This document shows, piece after piece, positions 34,788-43,647 of a stretch of DNA of 64,000 nt; within the stretch, counting starts at the first letter, position 1, and each line of letters begins with the position of its first letter. Made by a program: the position numbers and the translations under genes. Under the pieces are notes generated by a model. It did no database searches. It saw only the letters and a program-made list of their open reading frames with translations, and had not been told where the DNA came from. The stretch is taken from NCBI GenBank assembly GCA_934149305.1, contig CAKPEF010000004.1, positions 46,606-110,605 of the forward strand, given 5' to 3'. The stretch is from an uncultured Clostridia bacterium. GTDB lineage: Bacteria; Bacillota; Clostridia; TANB77; UBA1234.

Positions 34788-35576
34788 ATGAGTGAAAAAA
34801 GATACTTTTGGTTAAAACTGAAAGAGGACTTTTTTGATGATAAACAAATCAAATACTTAAGAAGTTTACCAGACGGAGATAAAATAGTAATAACTTATCT
34901 AAAGATGCAATTAAAAAGCTTAAAAACAAATGGAACAATCAGATACGATAAGCTTCTCCCTTCTTCAGCAGAAGAATTATCAATGATGCTTGATGAAGAT
35001 TTAAATATAGTAAAGTTTACACTAAAAGCATTGGAACAAATAAATGCTATAGAGATATTAGAAGATGAATCGATTTTTATGATAGCCATGCAGGAACTTA
35101 TTGGAAGTGAGGGGTCATCTGCTTCAAGAATGAGAGAATTAAGAGCCAAACAAAAAATGCTATCGTCACATCGTGATAATAATGTTCAAAATAGTGCGTC
35201 ACTTTGTTACGGAGAGATAGAAGTAGATAAAGAATTAGAGAAAGATGTAGAGAAAAAACTAGATGTAGAACTAGATAAAAAAGAACAGATTTTTAGATTT
35301 TGCAAATCAAAAGGAATCGAATTGAGTGATAATGCTAAAAGCTACATCTCCGACTGCATGAATACAATGCCACCTGAAATAATACTTTATGCAATTAATG
35401 ATGCAGTCGACCATCAGATAAAGAACTTTAGCTATATTAAATCAATTTTAAACAGGTATAAATTTGAGGGGTATAAAACATTAGATGAAGTAAAGCAAGA
35501 CAGTAAAGAACGAGCCAAAGAAAGCTTGCCTGCACATACCAAAAAATTTTATAACCAATTTTATGCTAACACATAG
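34788..35576 (+). CDS. Phage replisome organizer (DnaD-like)
   Basis: 262 residues from the ATG at 34788 with AAAGGA upstream; the in-frame GTG at 34779 is too close to that site. The N-terminal domain (RYFWLKLKEDFFDDKQIKYL, about residues 4-23) is the phage replisome-organizer winged helix. A charged linker (about 125-165) leads to a C-terminal DnaD-like region with NFSYIKSILNRYKFEGYKT (about 214-232). Such proteins bind the phage origin and load host helicase. No phage helicase, primase or polymerase is present, so the host replisome must be used. Confidence 0.88.
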   Translation: MSEKRYFWLKLKEDFFDDKQIKYLRSLPDGDKIVITYLKMQLKSLKTNGTIRYDKLLPSSAEELSMMLDEDLNIVKFTLKALEQINAIEILEDESIFMIAMQELIGSEGSSASRMRELRAKQKMLSSHRDNNVQNSASLCYGEIEVDKELEKDVEKKLDVELDKKEQIFRFCKSKGIELSDNAKSYISDCMNTMPPEIILYAINDAVDHQIKNFSYIKSILNRYKFEGYKTLDEVKQDSKERAKESLPAHTKKFYNQFYANT

Positions 35577-35591
35577 AGAGGAGCTGATATC

Positions 35592-35891
35592 ATGAAAGAA
35601 AACAAATTTATAATAGCTGAATCTAAAGTATTTTACATTTTAAATAAGTATGCTGAAACAAGGAAAAGTGATCAATTACTTTATTTAAAATATTGGCAAT
35701 TAACAGATGACAAAGTTCCTTTTGATATCTTCTTCACTTTTCCCCATTTATTTTCAGGTCATTCGTTTAAAACAATTGAAAGATGTAGGAGAAAAATTCA
35801 GGCAGATCATCCTGAACTTAAAGATAAAGAAACAGATGAATTAAGAAAAGAAGCCCAAAAAGAATATGAGCAATATTCTATTGATATGTGA
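35592..35891 (+). CDS. Conserved-looking phage early protein, unknown
   Basis: 99 residues, preceded by GAGGAGCTG. It begins ENKFIIAESKVFYILNKYAE and contains FKTIERCRRKIQADHPELKD, which resembles phage proteins of this map position that are annotated only as hypothetical. Soluble, helical, charged. Lies between the replisome organizer and the late regulator in one transcript. Confidence 0.75.
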   Translation: MKENKFIIAESKVFYILNKYAETRKSDQLLYLKYWQLTDDKVPFDIFFTFPHLFSGHSFKTIERCRRKIQADHPELKDKETDELRKEAQKEYEQYSIDM

Positions 35892-35899
35892 GGTGGATT

Positions 35900-36310
35900 A
35901 TGAATATACATGAAGCTAAAAAAGAATTAAAAAGTTACTTAATGATGGAATACTCTAAGCATGAATTACAAGAATGGATAGATAGTAGAAAATACGATTC
36001 AAATAAACTTACATCTTCATTCTCACCTGAGCCAAAAGGAAGTCCAAAATGCCAGGATCAGATGGCAGAAAAGCTAAGTAAAGCAATAGATACTGAATCT
36101 AAAATAAAGATAGACATAGAACAAATGAATAAAAAGCAAGAAATGATAATTGAAAAGATTATGAGCTTAGAAAAGCCATATCAGACATTATTATTCAGTG
36201 TTTATATAAAAGGCAGAACAATAGAAAAAGCTGGACTCTGTATCAATTATTCACGAAGCCAAACATTTAGAATCAAAGATAAAGCAATAGAAATGTATGC
36301 GAAAATATAA
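35900..36310 (+). CDS. ArpU/DUF1492-like late-gene regulator
   Basis: 136 residues from the ATG at 35900, after GAGGTGG. The C-terminal 60 residues (MIIEKIMSLEKPYQTLLFSV, TIEKAGLCINYSRSQTFRIK) have the sigma-70 region 4-like helix-turn-helix of the DUF1492/ArpU group, preceded by a coiled stretch. Such proteins activate late transcription in Gram-positive phages (RinA, ArpU). It is the last early gene, closed by a terminator, and the late promoter region at about 37433-37484 has suitable repeats. Confidence 0.8.
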   Translation: MNIHEAKKELKSYLMMEYSKHELQEWIDSRKYDSNKLTSSFSPEPKGSPKCQDQMAEKLSKAIDTESKIKIDIEQMNKKQEMIIEKIMSLEKPYQTLLFSVYIKGRTIEKAGLCINYSRSQTFRIKDKAIEMYAKI

Positions 36311-36319
36311 CAAAATAAA

Positions 36320-36357
36320 ACCTGCAGAAGAGGGATCTCAACTGCAGGTATTTTTTA
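36320..36357. terminator. Bidirectional terminator
   Basis: ACCTGCAG (36320-36327) pairs with CTGCAGGT (36342-36349), T-run follows; serves the early operon and the opposite-strand gene ending at 36355. Confidence 0.85.
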
Positions 36358-36909
36358 TTCTTCATATGGAGTAATAACAATATCTTCCTTACCAGCCTGT
36401 TCAATCGTAACTTTTACTTTATACCTATCAGAAGCGGATTGAACATCATCAAGAAATCTAAGATATCCTCTATCAATTCCCATAGCTTCGAATGCTTCTT
36501 CAACACCACAGGCAGGACAGATTTCTGTCTTATTGTCCTTACGAGAAATAGCTGATGGCTCAACATAGTATTTAGAACAATGAGGACATTTCTTAATATC
36601 AACCTCTTGCATTGGTATTCCAACATAGCGAGGATAATCAAAACCCTGAGCATCCACGATAAGTCCTGAAATATCATCTTTACCTTTTTCCTTAACAAGT
36701 AATATTTCATCAATACCTTTTAAGAAGTCTCGGTCACTTAATAAATTATTTTTAAATTCTTCAAATTCCTCATGAGATAATTCCACCACAGTAGAAATTT
36801 TGAATTCTTCAACATTAGTATGCAAGTCATGAAGCATTTGCTTTTGGTCTGCTAAAACTTGCTCATAATTAATTGGCTTTCTTACTAAAATAGTTTTTAA
36901 TTTCTTCAT
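36355..36909 (-). CDS. Zinc-ribbon-containing hypothetical protein (DUF6329-like)
   Basis: 184 residues from the ATG at 36909 with AAAGG upstream. A helical N-terminal half (NYEQVLADQKQMLHDLHTNV) precedes a segment ISGLIVDAQGFDYPRYVGIP and a zinc-ribbon-like pair CPHC (about residue 112) and CPACG (about 133). I think it matches DUF6329, from memory of sequence style, but cannot check. Function unknown. It lies opposite to the early and late operons, so it is probably expressed in the lysogen. Confidence 0.6.
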   Translation of the reverse strand: MKKLKTILVRKPINYEQVLADQKQMLHDLHTNVEEFKISTVVELSHEEFEEFKNNLLSDRDFLKGIDEILLVKEKGKDDISGLIVDAQGFDYPRYVGIPMQEVDIKKCPHCSKYYVEPSAISRKDNKTEICPACGVEEAFEAMGIDRGYLRFLDDVQSASDRYKVKVTIEQAGKEDIVITPYEE

Positions 36910-36924
36910 ATCAACCACGCCTTT

Positions 36925-37293
36925 CTAAAGTTCAACCAAGATACCTGAAAGAATTTTGTCAGGTTCATGGAATAAAGATTTTTCAATTTTGTAATCAATG
37001 TTTGAAAGTTTGCAATTATTAGCAAGTAAAATTTGAATTGACTTAAAACATTCTGTAGAAGTATTAATAAATACAAAACTTTTAATATTTAATTCTTTCA
37101 TGTAATCAAGCATATTTTGAATATCACAAGCCCAAGAGTTTTCAATAACTAATAAATCCACCAAGGAATCCTTGCTACGATCCAAATACACATATGCATT
37201 AACAACATCACGTTGACCATTATTTAATTCTTTCCACCTTTTAGTAGTCTCTTCACTAACCATTTTAAATATTTCTAAACACTCGATTTTCAT
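36925..37293 (-). CDS. Hypothetical protein, upstream partner of the zinc-ribbon gene
   Basis: 122 residues with AAAGGAGG before the ATG. An alternating alpha/beta pattern (LVDLLVIENSWACDIQNML, IKSFVFINTSTECFKSIQIL) suggests a small globular fold. No family recognised. It is 15 bases upstream of the zinc-ribbon gene, so the two form a two-gene lysogenic cassette. Confidence 0.65.
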   Translation of the reverse strand: MKIECLEIFKMVSEETTKRWKELNNGQRDVVNAYVYLDRSKDSLVDLLVIENSWACDIQNMLDYMKELNIKSFVFINTSTECFKSIQILLANNCKLSNIDYKIEKSLFHEPDKILSGILVEL

Positions 37294-37432
37294 ACAAATT
37301 ACCTCCTTTAAAATGTTTTTTGTATTGTAGCTTGGAAATGCTTTATTTACAAGTCTTTTCAGGCTTTTACTTCACTTTCTTTTCATATATTTTAAGGCAA
37401 TTTTTAGCACTAAAAAAGGAAACTTTTAGAAG

Positions 37433-37484
37433 ATGAAACTAAATGAAATTGAATGAAATTATACAAATGTGGTAATGTTATAAT
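37433..37484 (+). promoter_or_regulatory. Candidate activator-dependent late promoter
   Basis: Three 8-mers at a 10-base period, ATGAAACT (37433-37440), ATGAAATT (37443-37450) and ATGAAATT (37453-37460), stand just upstream of a perfect TATAAT (37479-37484). There is no recognisable -35 box 17 bases upstream of it; the last repeat occupies that place. This is what an activator site on one DNA face would look like. Confidence 0.5.
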
Positions 37485-37499
37485 AGAAAGATATAGATA

Positions 37500-37535
37500 A
37501 GCAGGCAGGGATTACTCCTTGACCTGCTATTTTTA
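37500..37535 (+). terminator. Leader hairpin or attenuator of the late operon
   Basis: AGCAGG (37500-37505) pairs with CCTGCT (37523-37528), inner AGG/CCT, followed by ATTTTTAT. It lies between the late promoter and its first gene, so it could act as an attenuator, overcome in the lytic cycle. Confidence 0.55.
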
Positions 37536-37560
37536 TGCCTGATGAAAGGAGCTAAAAACA

Positions 37561-37748
37561 TGAAAGTTAAAGCAATAATTACATACGATGATAAAGAACT
37601 AAATAAAAGAATTACACCTGCAGATGAACCATACGAGGTAACTGAAGAAAGAGCCAAAGAACTTTTAGGTAATAACAAAAACCATATTGTGTGCGTTGAA
37701 GAGGTTAAAGACAAAGTTAAGGCGAAAACAAATGCAAAGAGAAAATAA
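37561..37748 (+). CDS. Small phage protein
   Basis: 62 residues; ATG eight bases after AAAGGAG. VKAIITYDDKELNKRITPAD and VTEERAKELLGNN look like a small beta-rich domain followed by a helix, and the end is very basic (KVKAKTNAKRK). Similar short proteins often precede HNH-terminase modules in clostridial phages; unnamed. It overlaps the HNH gene by 17 bases. Confidence 0.7.
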
Positions 37749-38040
37749 AGAGGTTGAAAGTTTTTACAAATCAAAGGAATGGCAAAAGACTAGAAATGCA
37801 TATATAACTTATCGAAAAGGAGTATGTGAAAGATGCTATTCACCTGGTGTAATTGTCCACCACAAAAAATACATAACAATAAATAACATACATGATCCTG
37901 AAATAACATTAAGCTTTGATAACTTAGAACTACTTTGTAGGAAATGTCATAACGTAGAACACATGAAGAAAATTATTCCATACGAATTTGATGAAGAGGG
38001 TAACCTAATAGTCCCCCCCAGTCCTCCTCATTTTTTATGA
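37732..38040 (+). CDS. HNH endonuclease of the packaging module
   Basis: 102 residues from the ATG at 37732. SFYKSKEWQKTRNAYI is the usual start of this group, then CERCYSP, VHHKKYI and NLELLCRKCHNVEHM complete a Cys4-type HNH domain. In HK97-like and Gram-positive cos phages such a small HNH protein works with the terminase in genome packaging. Position beside the terminase fits; cos versus pac cannot be decided here. Confidence 0.88.
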   Translation: MQRENKEVESFYKSKEWQKTRNAYITYRKGVCERCYSPGVIVHHKKYITINNIHDPEITLSFDNLELLCRKCHNVEHMKKIIPYEFDEEGNLIVPPSPPHFL

Positions 38041-38107
38041 AAAATGGAGACCGATGAGAGGGCATTCAAAGAATAAAAATGCGATTTTTGAAAAGGGGGT
38101 GTGGTAT

Positions 38108-38314
38108 GTGAATAAAAATAAAATGCGTGAGCTTGAAAAAGAAATCCGCAATACTAAGAGCTGGAAGAGAAAACGTGATTTATATAAGCACTTAAAAAGG
38201 CTACAAAAAGCTGAATATTATGCTACCAAAAATGACAAAAAACAATGTGAAAAAAGCAAAAATTTACAACAAAAATTGCGAGGTGTAAAATGCAAATTGT
38301 TTATAAAAAAATAA
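38108..38314 (+). CDS. Small basic hypothetical phage protein
   Basis: 68 residues from the GTG at 38108, eight bases after AAAGGGGG; a longer form from an ATG at 38054 has a weak site. Very Lys-rich (MRELEKEIRNTKSWKRKRDL), helical, no recognised domain. It overlaps the next gene by 25 bases. Possibly a nucleic-acid-binding protein. Confidence 0.5.
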   Translation: MNKNKMRELEKEIRNTKSWKRKRDLYKHLKRLQKAEYYATKNDKKQCEKSKNLQQKLRGVKCKLFIKK

Positions 38315-39540
38315 ATGACCTTATTCCCTATGAAAAAAATCCAAGGAATAATGATGATGCAGTTGAGTATGTTTCAAATTCGATAAAAGAGTTCGGATTT
38401 AAAGTGCCAATCATAATTGATAAAAACAATGTGATTGTTGCAGGACATACAAGATACAAAGCAAGTAAAAAATTAAATTTAGATGAAGTCCCATGCATTA
38501 TTGCAGATGATTTAACTGATGAGCAGATAAAAGCATTCCGCTTAGCAGATAATAAAACATCCGAAATAGCGTCATGGGATTTTGATTTGTTAGAGCAAGA
38601 ACTTGCTGACTTGGTAAACTTTGATATGAGTAACTTCGGCTTTGATATTTTAGAAGATGAAACTAATGTTGAAGATGTAACCGAAGATGAATATGATGCA
38701 GATGATACATATCCAGTTGAACCAAAAACAAAACTCGGAGATATGTATAGATTAGGTAAGCATTACTTACTTTGTGGAGATAGTACAAACATAGATACTG
38801 TAAGGCAATTAGTTCAAGAAAATGAAATGGACTTGCTTCTCACTGATCCGCCTTATAATGTGAATGTGGAAAATTCAAATGGATTAAAAATAAAAAACGA
38901 CAACATGGATTCAGATAGTTTTAGAGCATTCCTATCCTCTGCATTTAAATGTGCAAATGAAGTAATGAAACCTGGAGCTCCATTTTATATTTGGCATGGA
39001 GAAACAGAGGGATATAACTTTAGAGGAGCTTGTAATGATGTTGGTTGGCAGATAAGACAAAATCTAATATGGAATAAAAATTCGATTGTACTTGGTCGTC
39101 AAGACTATCAGTGGAAACATGAACCGTGCCTTTATGGATGGAAAGATGGTGCGGGACATTACTTTATAGATGATAGAACTCAAAATACAGTATTCGAAGA
39201 TAAAATTGATATAGATAAACTAAAAAAAGAAGAAATGAAAAAAATGCTCAAAGATATATTTGAAGATAAAATTCCAACAACTGTTATAAATGAAGATAAA
39301 CCTACAAGAAATAAAGAGCATCCAACAATGAAACCAATAAAACTAATGGCAAGACTGATAAATAATAGCTCAAAGAAAAATGAAAAAGTTCTCGATTTAT
39401 TTGGTGGCTCAGGTTCAACATTAATTGCCTGCGAACAGTTAGATAGATGTTGCTATATGATGGAGCTTGATCCTGCATATTGCGATGTAATTGTTGATCG
39501 TTGGGAAAAACTAAGTGGAAAAATTGCGGAAAAACTTTGA
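38290..39540 (+). CDS. ParB-like domain fused to a DNA methyltransferase
   Basis: 416 residues. Residues 1 to about 95 are ParB/Srx-like (LIPYEKNPRNNDDAVEYV, VAGHTRYKASKKL). Then a beta-class N6-adenine/N4-cytosine methyltransferase: catalytic LLTDPPYNV (about 182-190) first and the cofactor motif LDLFGGSGSTLIAC (about 375-388) last. This fusion is common beside phage terminases; it likely protects phage DNA from host restriction. No cognate restriction enzyme adjoins. It overlaps the upstream gene. Confidence 0.92.
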   Translation: MQIVYKKINDLIPYEKNPRNNDDAVEYVSNSIKEFGFKVPIIIDKNNVIVAGHTRYKASKKLNLDEVPCIIADDLTDEQIKAFRLADNKTSEIASWDFDLLEQELADLVNFDMSNFGFDILEDETNVEDVTEDEYDADDTYPVEPKTKLGDMYRLGKHYLLCGDSTNIDTVRQLVQENEMDLLLTDPPYNVNVENSNGLKIKNDNMDSDSFRAFLSSAFKCANEVMKPGAPFYIWHGETEGYNFRGACNDVGWQIRQNLIWNKNSIVLGRQDYQWKHEPCLYGWKDGAGHYFIDDRTQNTVFEDKIDIDKLKKEEMKKMLKDIFEDKIPTTVINEDKPTRNKEHPTMKPIKLMARLINNSSKKNEKVLDLFGGSGSTLIACEQLDRCCYMMELDPAYCDVIVDRWEKLSGKIAEKL

Positions 39541-39557
39541 CAAAGGAATGATGCAAA

Positions 39558-40127
39558 ATGAAGAAAGGAATGAAGAAAGGTTTAGATGATGTCTTGAGCA
39601 TGAATGTGCCTGATAAAATAGCACAACAACTAAGACAATTTGGTGTTAAGGATAAAGATATAAACAATGAAACTGCAATAGCGGTTGCCCTTTATCAACA
39701 GGCTGTCAAAGGAAATGTTAATGCAATAAACACAATTGCGAAAATGTCTGCTGATGAAGTAAAAAAAGTGGAGGTTAATAAGAAAAGAAGCCGAGCTAGA
39801 TTTGTTAAATTAGAAATTGAAAGAATATCAAAATTATTTGAAGATTTAGCACCTGAAAGAAAAGAACTTGCAAAACCATTAATAGAAAACGCAGGCTTCC
39901 TTTCTGTGACATTAAATGAATTAAGACAAGAAATAACTGAAAAAGGAATTAAAGAAGAATACCAAAATGGAATGAACCAGTCAGGCTTCAAGGATAGCGT
40001 TGAAGTGAAAACTTACAGCAATATGTTAAAAATGTATATGCTAGTAATTAAGCAACTATCGTGCTTACTTCCAAATGCAGATGCAAATCTTGAGGATGAA
40101 TTTGATAGATTCTGTGATGAAGAATGA
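39558..40127 (+). CDS. Terminase small subunit
   Basis: 189 residues. The N-terminal part (NETAIAVALYQQAVKGNVNAIN) resembles a terminase/DUF5681 helix-turn-helix region. The C-terminal half (LAPERKELAKPLIENAGFL and MLKMYMLVIKQLSCLLP) matches the P27-like small subunit found in clostridial siphophages. It binds the packaging site and guides the large subunit, which it overlaps by four bases (ATGA). Confidence 0.82.
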   Translation: MKKGMKKGLDDVLSMNVPDKIAQQLRQFGVKDKDINNETAIAVALYQQAVKGNVNAINTIAKMSADEVKKVEVNKKRSRARFVKLEIERISKLFEDLAPERKELAKPLIENAGFLSVTLNELRQEITEKGIKEEYQNGMNQSGFKDSVEVKTYSNMLKMYMLVIKQLSCLLPNADANLEDEFDRFCDEE

Positions 40128-41827
40128 CGTACATTGAAGAATATTATAATGAAATTAAAAGTGGAAAAATTGAAGTAAGTCACAAAGTAAAAGTTGTATA
40201 TAAAAAGTTAGTACATGACATCCGCCATAAACAGCAGGTGTCATTTTTTAATGAAATAACGGAAGAAAGAGAAACACACACATATGTATTTGATGAAAAA
40301 AAAGCAAATCGACCTATAGAATTTATAGAAAAATTTTGTAGACATTCTAAAGGTAAATGGGCAAACAAACCATTGAAACTAGAACTATGGCAAAAAGCAT
40401 TAATACAAGCTATGTATGGATTCGTTGATGAAGATACAAGACTTAGAAAATACAAAAAAGTGATATTATTTATCGGCAGAAAGAATGGCAAATCAACTCT
40501 TGCCTCTGCTCTTGGGCTTTATCATATGACAGCTGATGGCGAAGCAGGTAGCGAATGTTATTCTGTTGCTGTTAAGAAAGACCAAGCAAAAATAGTTTGG
40601 GAAGAAGCCAAAAGGATGATAAAGAAAAGTCCTGCACTTAAGAAAAGAATTAAGACATTAGTTAATGGACTATTTTATGACTCAAAAGATAGTTACTTCA
40701 AATCACTTGCAAGTGACTCAAATAGCTTGGATGGGTTGAATGCTTATTTTGTATCAGCAGATGAAACTCATGCATGGAAAGACAAAAACTTGATGGATGT
40801 AATGTTCGACTCTATGTCGGCTCGTGAACAGCCACTATTATTTGAAACATCGACTATGGGTACAGTTAGAGAATCAGTCTTTGATAATGAATATGAGTAT
40901 GTAGAAAAAATTATAAACGGATATGAAGAAAAAACAGATGGCATAAAAGATGAAACACTACTGCCAATTGTGTATGAATTAGATAAAAAAGAAGATTGGC
41001 AAAATGAAAAGAAATGGCTTCAAGCTAATCCAGCACTAGGAACAATAAAACGAATGGATGACATTCGCTCCAAAGTAAATAGAGCTAGGAATAACCCAAC
41101 TGAACTTACTAACCTTTTATGTAAGGATTTCAATATACGAATGACATCGGATGAAAAATGGCTAACTTTTGAAACTGCAAATAATACAGAAACATTTAAT
41201 ATTGAAGAGTTGAGAGATAATTATGCAATTGGTGGCGTTGATCTTTCATCAACCACAGATTTAACCTGTGCAACATTAATTGTGTATAAAAATAAAAAGA
41301 TATATGTAATACAACAATATTTTATCCCTGAAGCACACTTACAAGACAAAATTAAAGATGACAAAATTCCGTATGATATTTGGAACAAAAGAGAATTAGT
41401 AACACTATGCGATGGAGCAAAAGTAAATTATTCAGATGTAACTAAATGGTTCTTAAAAATGCATCAAGAATATCAGATACATCCTCTATGGATTGGATAT
41501 GATCCATGGAACTCTCAATACTGGGTTGAAGAAATGGAAAACATAGGATTTACAATGCAAGAAATTAGACAAGGTGCAAAAACTATGAGTAACCCAATGA
41601 AACAACTTGAAGCTGATCTTATAGAAAAGAAAGTTAATTACAATAATAATCCTGTGCTTAAGTGGTGCTTAACAAACACAGCTGTAAAGAGGGATGATAA
41701 CGATAACATTAGACCAGTAAAAGGTCAACAACAACGAGCAAGGATTGATGGAACTGTGTCTTTAATTATTGCCTATTGTGTGTTTGTTGAAAAATATACA
41801 GACTACATGAATTTAATGGAGGAATAA
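40124..41827 (+). CDS. Terminase large subunit
   Basis: 567 residues. ATPase: Walker A LFIGRKNGKSTLASALG (about residues 115-131) and Walker B-like YFVSADETHAW (about 208-218). The nuclease domain has GGVDLSSTTDLT (about 371-382), with the metal-binding Asp, and WIGYDPWNS (about 449). This is the phage packaging motor of the HK97/phiE125 type, acting at the portal. Intact full length. Confidence 0.95.
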   Translation: MTYIEEYYNEIKSGKIEVSHKVKVVYKKLVHDIRHKQQVSFFNEITEERETHTYVFDEKKANRPIEFIEKFCRHSKGKWANKPLKLELWQKALIQAMYGFVDEDTRLRKYKKVILFIGRKNGKSTLASALGLYHMTADGEAGSECYSVAVKKDQAKIVWEEAKRMIKKSPALKKRIKTLVNGLFYDSKDSYFKSLASDSNSLDGLNAYFVSADETHAWKDKNLMDVMFDSMSAREQPLLFETSTMGTVRESVFDNEYEYVEKIINGYEEKTDGIKDETLLPIVYELDKKEDWQNEKKWLQANPALGTIKRMDDIRSKVNRARNNPTELTNLLCKDFNIRMTSDEKWLTFETANNTETFNIEELRDNYAIGGVDLSSTTDLTCATLIVYKNKKIYVIQQYFIPEAHLQDKIKDDKIPYDIWNKRELVTLCDGAKVNYSDVTKWFLKMHQEYQIHPLWIGYDPWNSQYWVEEMENIGFTMQEIRQGAKTMSNPMKQLEADLIEKKVNYNNNPVLKWCLTNTAVKRDDNDNIRPVKGQQQRARIDGTVSLIIAYCVFVEKYTDYMNLMEE

Positions 41828-43054
41828 ATGGAAAAAAGAAGTTTATATGAAAAAATATTTGGTAAAAAACAAGAGTTGCCAAAGCCAACAGAAAAGACAT
41901 ATTTGAAAATGCTAAATTCCTATACTCCAGTTTTTACGAATGTAGGTAAAAATTATTCGGATTATTACTTGATAAAAACTTGCATAAATACCATAGCTAC
42001 ACATGGAGCTAAAATGTCCCCAAAACACATTTTAGAATCAAATGGCAATATTACATTACAAAACGGAGAAATTGAATTTTTACTATCAAAAAATCCGAAT
42101 CCGCTTATGAATACATATGACTTCTTGTACAAAGTAATTACACTACTCTATAAAAACAATAATGCGTTTGTATTCATACAAAAAGATAATGATGGAATGA
42201 TAACAGGCTTCTACCCTATTGAAGCAAATTCATATGAATTGCTCCAAGATAAGAATAATGATATTTACTTGCAATTTAAATTTATAAATGGACAACAGTA
42301 TCTTATACCTTATGAAGAAATAATTCACTTGAGAAGATTTTTTGAAAATCATGAAGTGTATGGAGATTCAAATGAATCGTTAAAGACACCAATTGAAGTT
42401 GCCAATACTGCAATGCAAGGAATAGATAATGCAATAAAGACAAGTTCATATCTTCGTGGAATATTAAGATTCACACAGAATATGCTAAAGCAATCAGATC
42501 TTATAAAATTCAAAGATGCATTTGTAAAAGATTTCATGACAATTGAAAATGAAAGCGGAATTGCAGTTCTCGACCAAAGAGCTGAGTTTAAAGAAGTAAA
42601 CACTACCCCACTTACATTATCTAAAGACCAGTTAGAATATACCAAGGAAAATATATATGATTACTTCAATACTAATGAAGATATTATAAAAGGAAAATTC
42701 ACAGATGATGAATGGAATGCATATTTCGAGAGTGTAATTGAGCCATTATCAATTCAATTTTCATTAGAATTTACAAATAAGATTTTTAACAAAGAAGCAA
42801 TTAGAAGCGGACATAAAATTGTATTTAGTGTAGATAGAATCCAGTATGCTAAAACAACTACCAAAATACAACTATTAAAGGAACTTGCAATACTTGGACT
42901 TTATACAATAGATGAAGCAAGAGCAATATTAGATATGCCTCCTATAGGTGGCGAAGAGGGAAAGAAACGAATCCAAACACTAAATGTAGTAAATAGCAAC
43001 ATAGCTGATAAGTACCAATTGGGAGAAAGTGAGGATAATGATGGTAAAGAATAA
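41828..43054 (+). CDS. Portal protein (HK97 family)
   Basis: 408 residues. Landmarks of HK97-type portals: NTIATHGAKMSPKH (about residues 51-64), LLSKNPNPLMNTYDFL (about 83-98), NAFVFIQKDNDG, EEIIHLRRFF and FNTNEDIIKGKF. Twelve copies form the channel through which DNA enters. GGAGG precedes the ATG and the gene directly follows the terminase stop. It overlaps the protease gene by 14 bases. Confidence 0.95.
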   Translation: MEKRSLYEKIFGKKQELPKPTEKTYLKMLNSYTPVFTNVGKNYSDYYLIKTCINTIATHGAKMSPKHILESNGNITLQNGEIEFLLSKNPNPLMNTYDFLYKVITLLYKNNNAFVFIQKDNDGMITGFYPIEANSYELLQDKNNDIYLQFKFINGQQYLIPYEEIIHLRRFFENHEVYGDSNESLKTPIEVANTAMQGIDNAIKTSSYLRGILRFTQNMLKQSDLIKFKDAFVKDFMTIENESGIAVLDQRAEFKEVNTTPLTLSKDQLEYTKENIYDYFNTNEDIIKGKFTDDEWNAYFESVIEPLSIQFSLEFTNKIFNKEAIRSGHKIVFSVDRIQYAKTTTKIQLLKELAILGLYTIDEARAILDMPPIGGEEGKKRIQTLNVVNSNIADKYQLGESEDNDGKE

Positions 43055-43598
43055 AAAAGAGATAAGACTTCTTGATGTAAGAGCATCTGTAGATGAAGAA
43101 ATGACTATAGAGGGATATGCCGTTATTTTCGATTCACCTGCGACACACTACTGGACAGAAACTGTTGAACGAAACGCATTCGATGAATGCGATATGAATG
43201 ACGTATGTATGAAATACAATCATGAAGATAATTATCTCCTACTTGCAAGAACAAGAAACAAAAGTCTAACACTTGAAGTTGATGATAAAGGATTGAAAAT
43301 AAAAGCGAAACTTATTGATACAAATTCAAATAGAGATATATATAAGTCTATTCAGGCTGGCTTACTAGATAAAATGAGCTTTGCTTTCACTGTTGCTGAA
43401 GATAAATGGGATTACGAAAACAATACAAGAATCATAAAGAAAATAGATAAGCTATTTGATGTTTCAGTTGTCGATGTCCCGTTCTACGATAGCACAGAAA
43501 TATTTGCTAGAAGCAAAGAAGAACATGAAAAAGAAAAAGGTAAATATGAAAAGCTAAAACTTGAGAAAAAGAAACTAGAATTACTACTTTTAACTTGA
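43041..43598 (+). CDS. HK97-type prohead protease
   Basis: 185 residues from the ATG at 43041. TIEGYAVIFDSPATHY, then YNHEDNYLLLARTRN with the catalytic His and SFAFTVAEDKWDY with the catalytic Ser, and VSVVDVPFYDST, all as in prohead protease family HK97 (S78). It cleaves the capsid delta domain during head maturation. The Lys/Glu-rich C-terminal tail is probably self-cleaved. Confidence 0.93.
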   Translation: MVKNKKEIRLLDVRASVDEEMTIEGYAVIFDSPATHYWTETVERNAFDECDMNDVCMKYNHEDNYLLLARTRNKSLTLEVDDKGLKIKAKLIDTNSNRDIYKSIQAGLLDKMSFAFTVAEDKWDYENNTRIIKKIDKLFDVSVVDVPFYDSTEIFARSKEEHEKEKGKYEKLKLEKKKLELLLLT

Positions 43599-43623
43599 CT
43601 TTTTTTACTGGCAGATATATATT
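43595..43623 (+). promoter_or_regulatory. Promoter of the cargo gene between protease and capsid
   Basis: TTGACT (43595-43600) and TATATT (43618-43623) with a 17-base spacer, beginning inside the stop region of the protease gene, 25 bases before the cargo gene. Confidence 0.7.
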
Positions 43624-43647
43624 TGTAAACATAAAGGGGGCATATAT

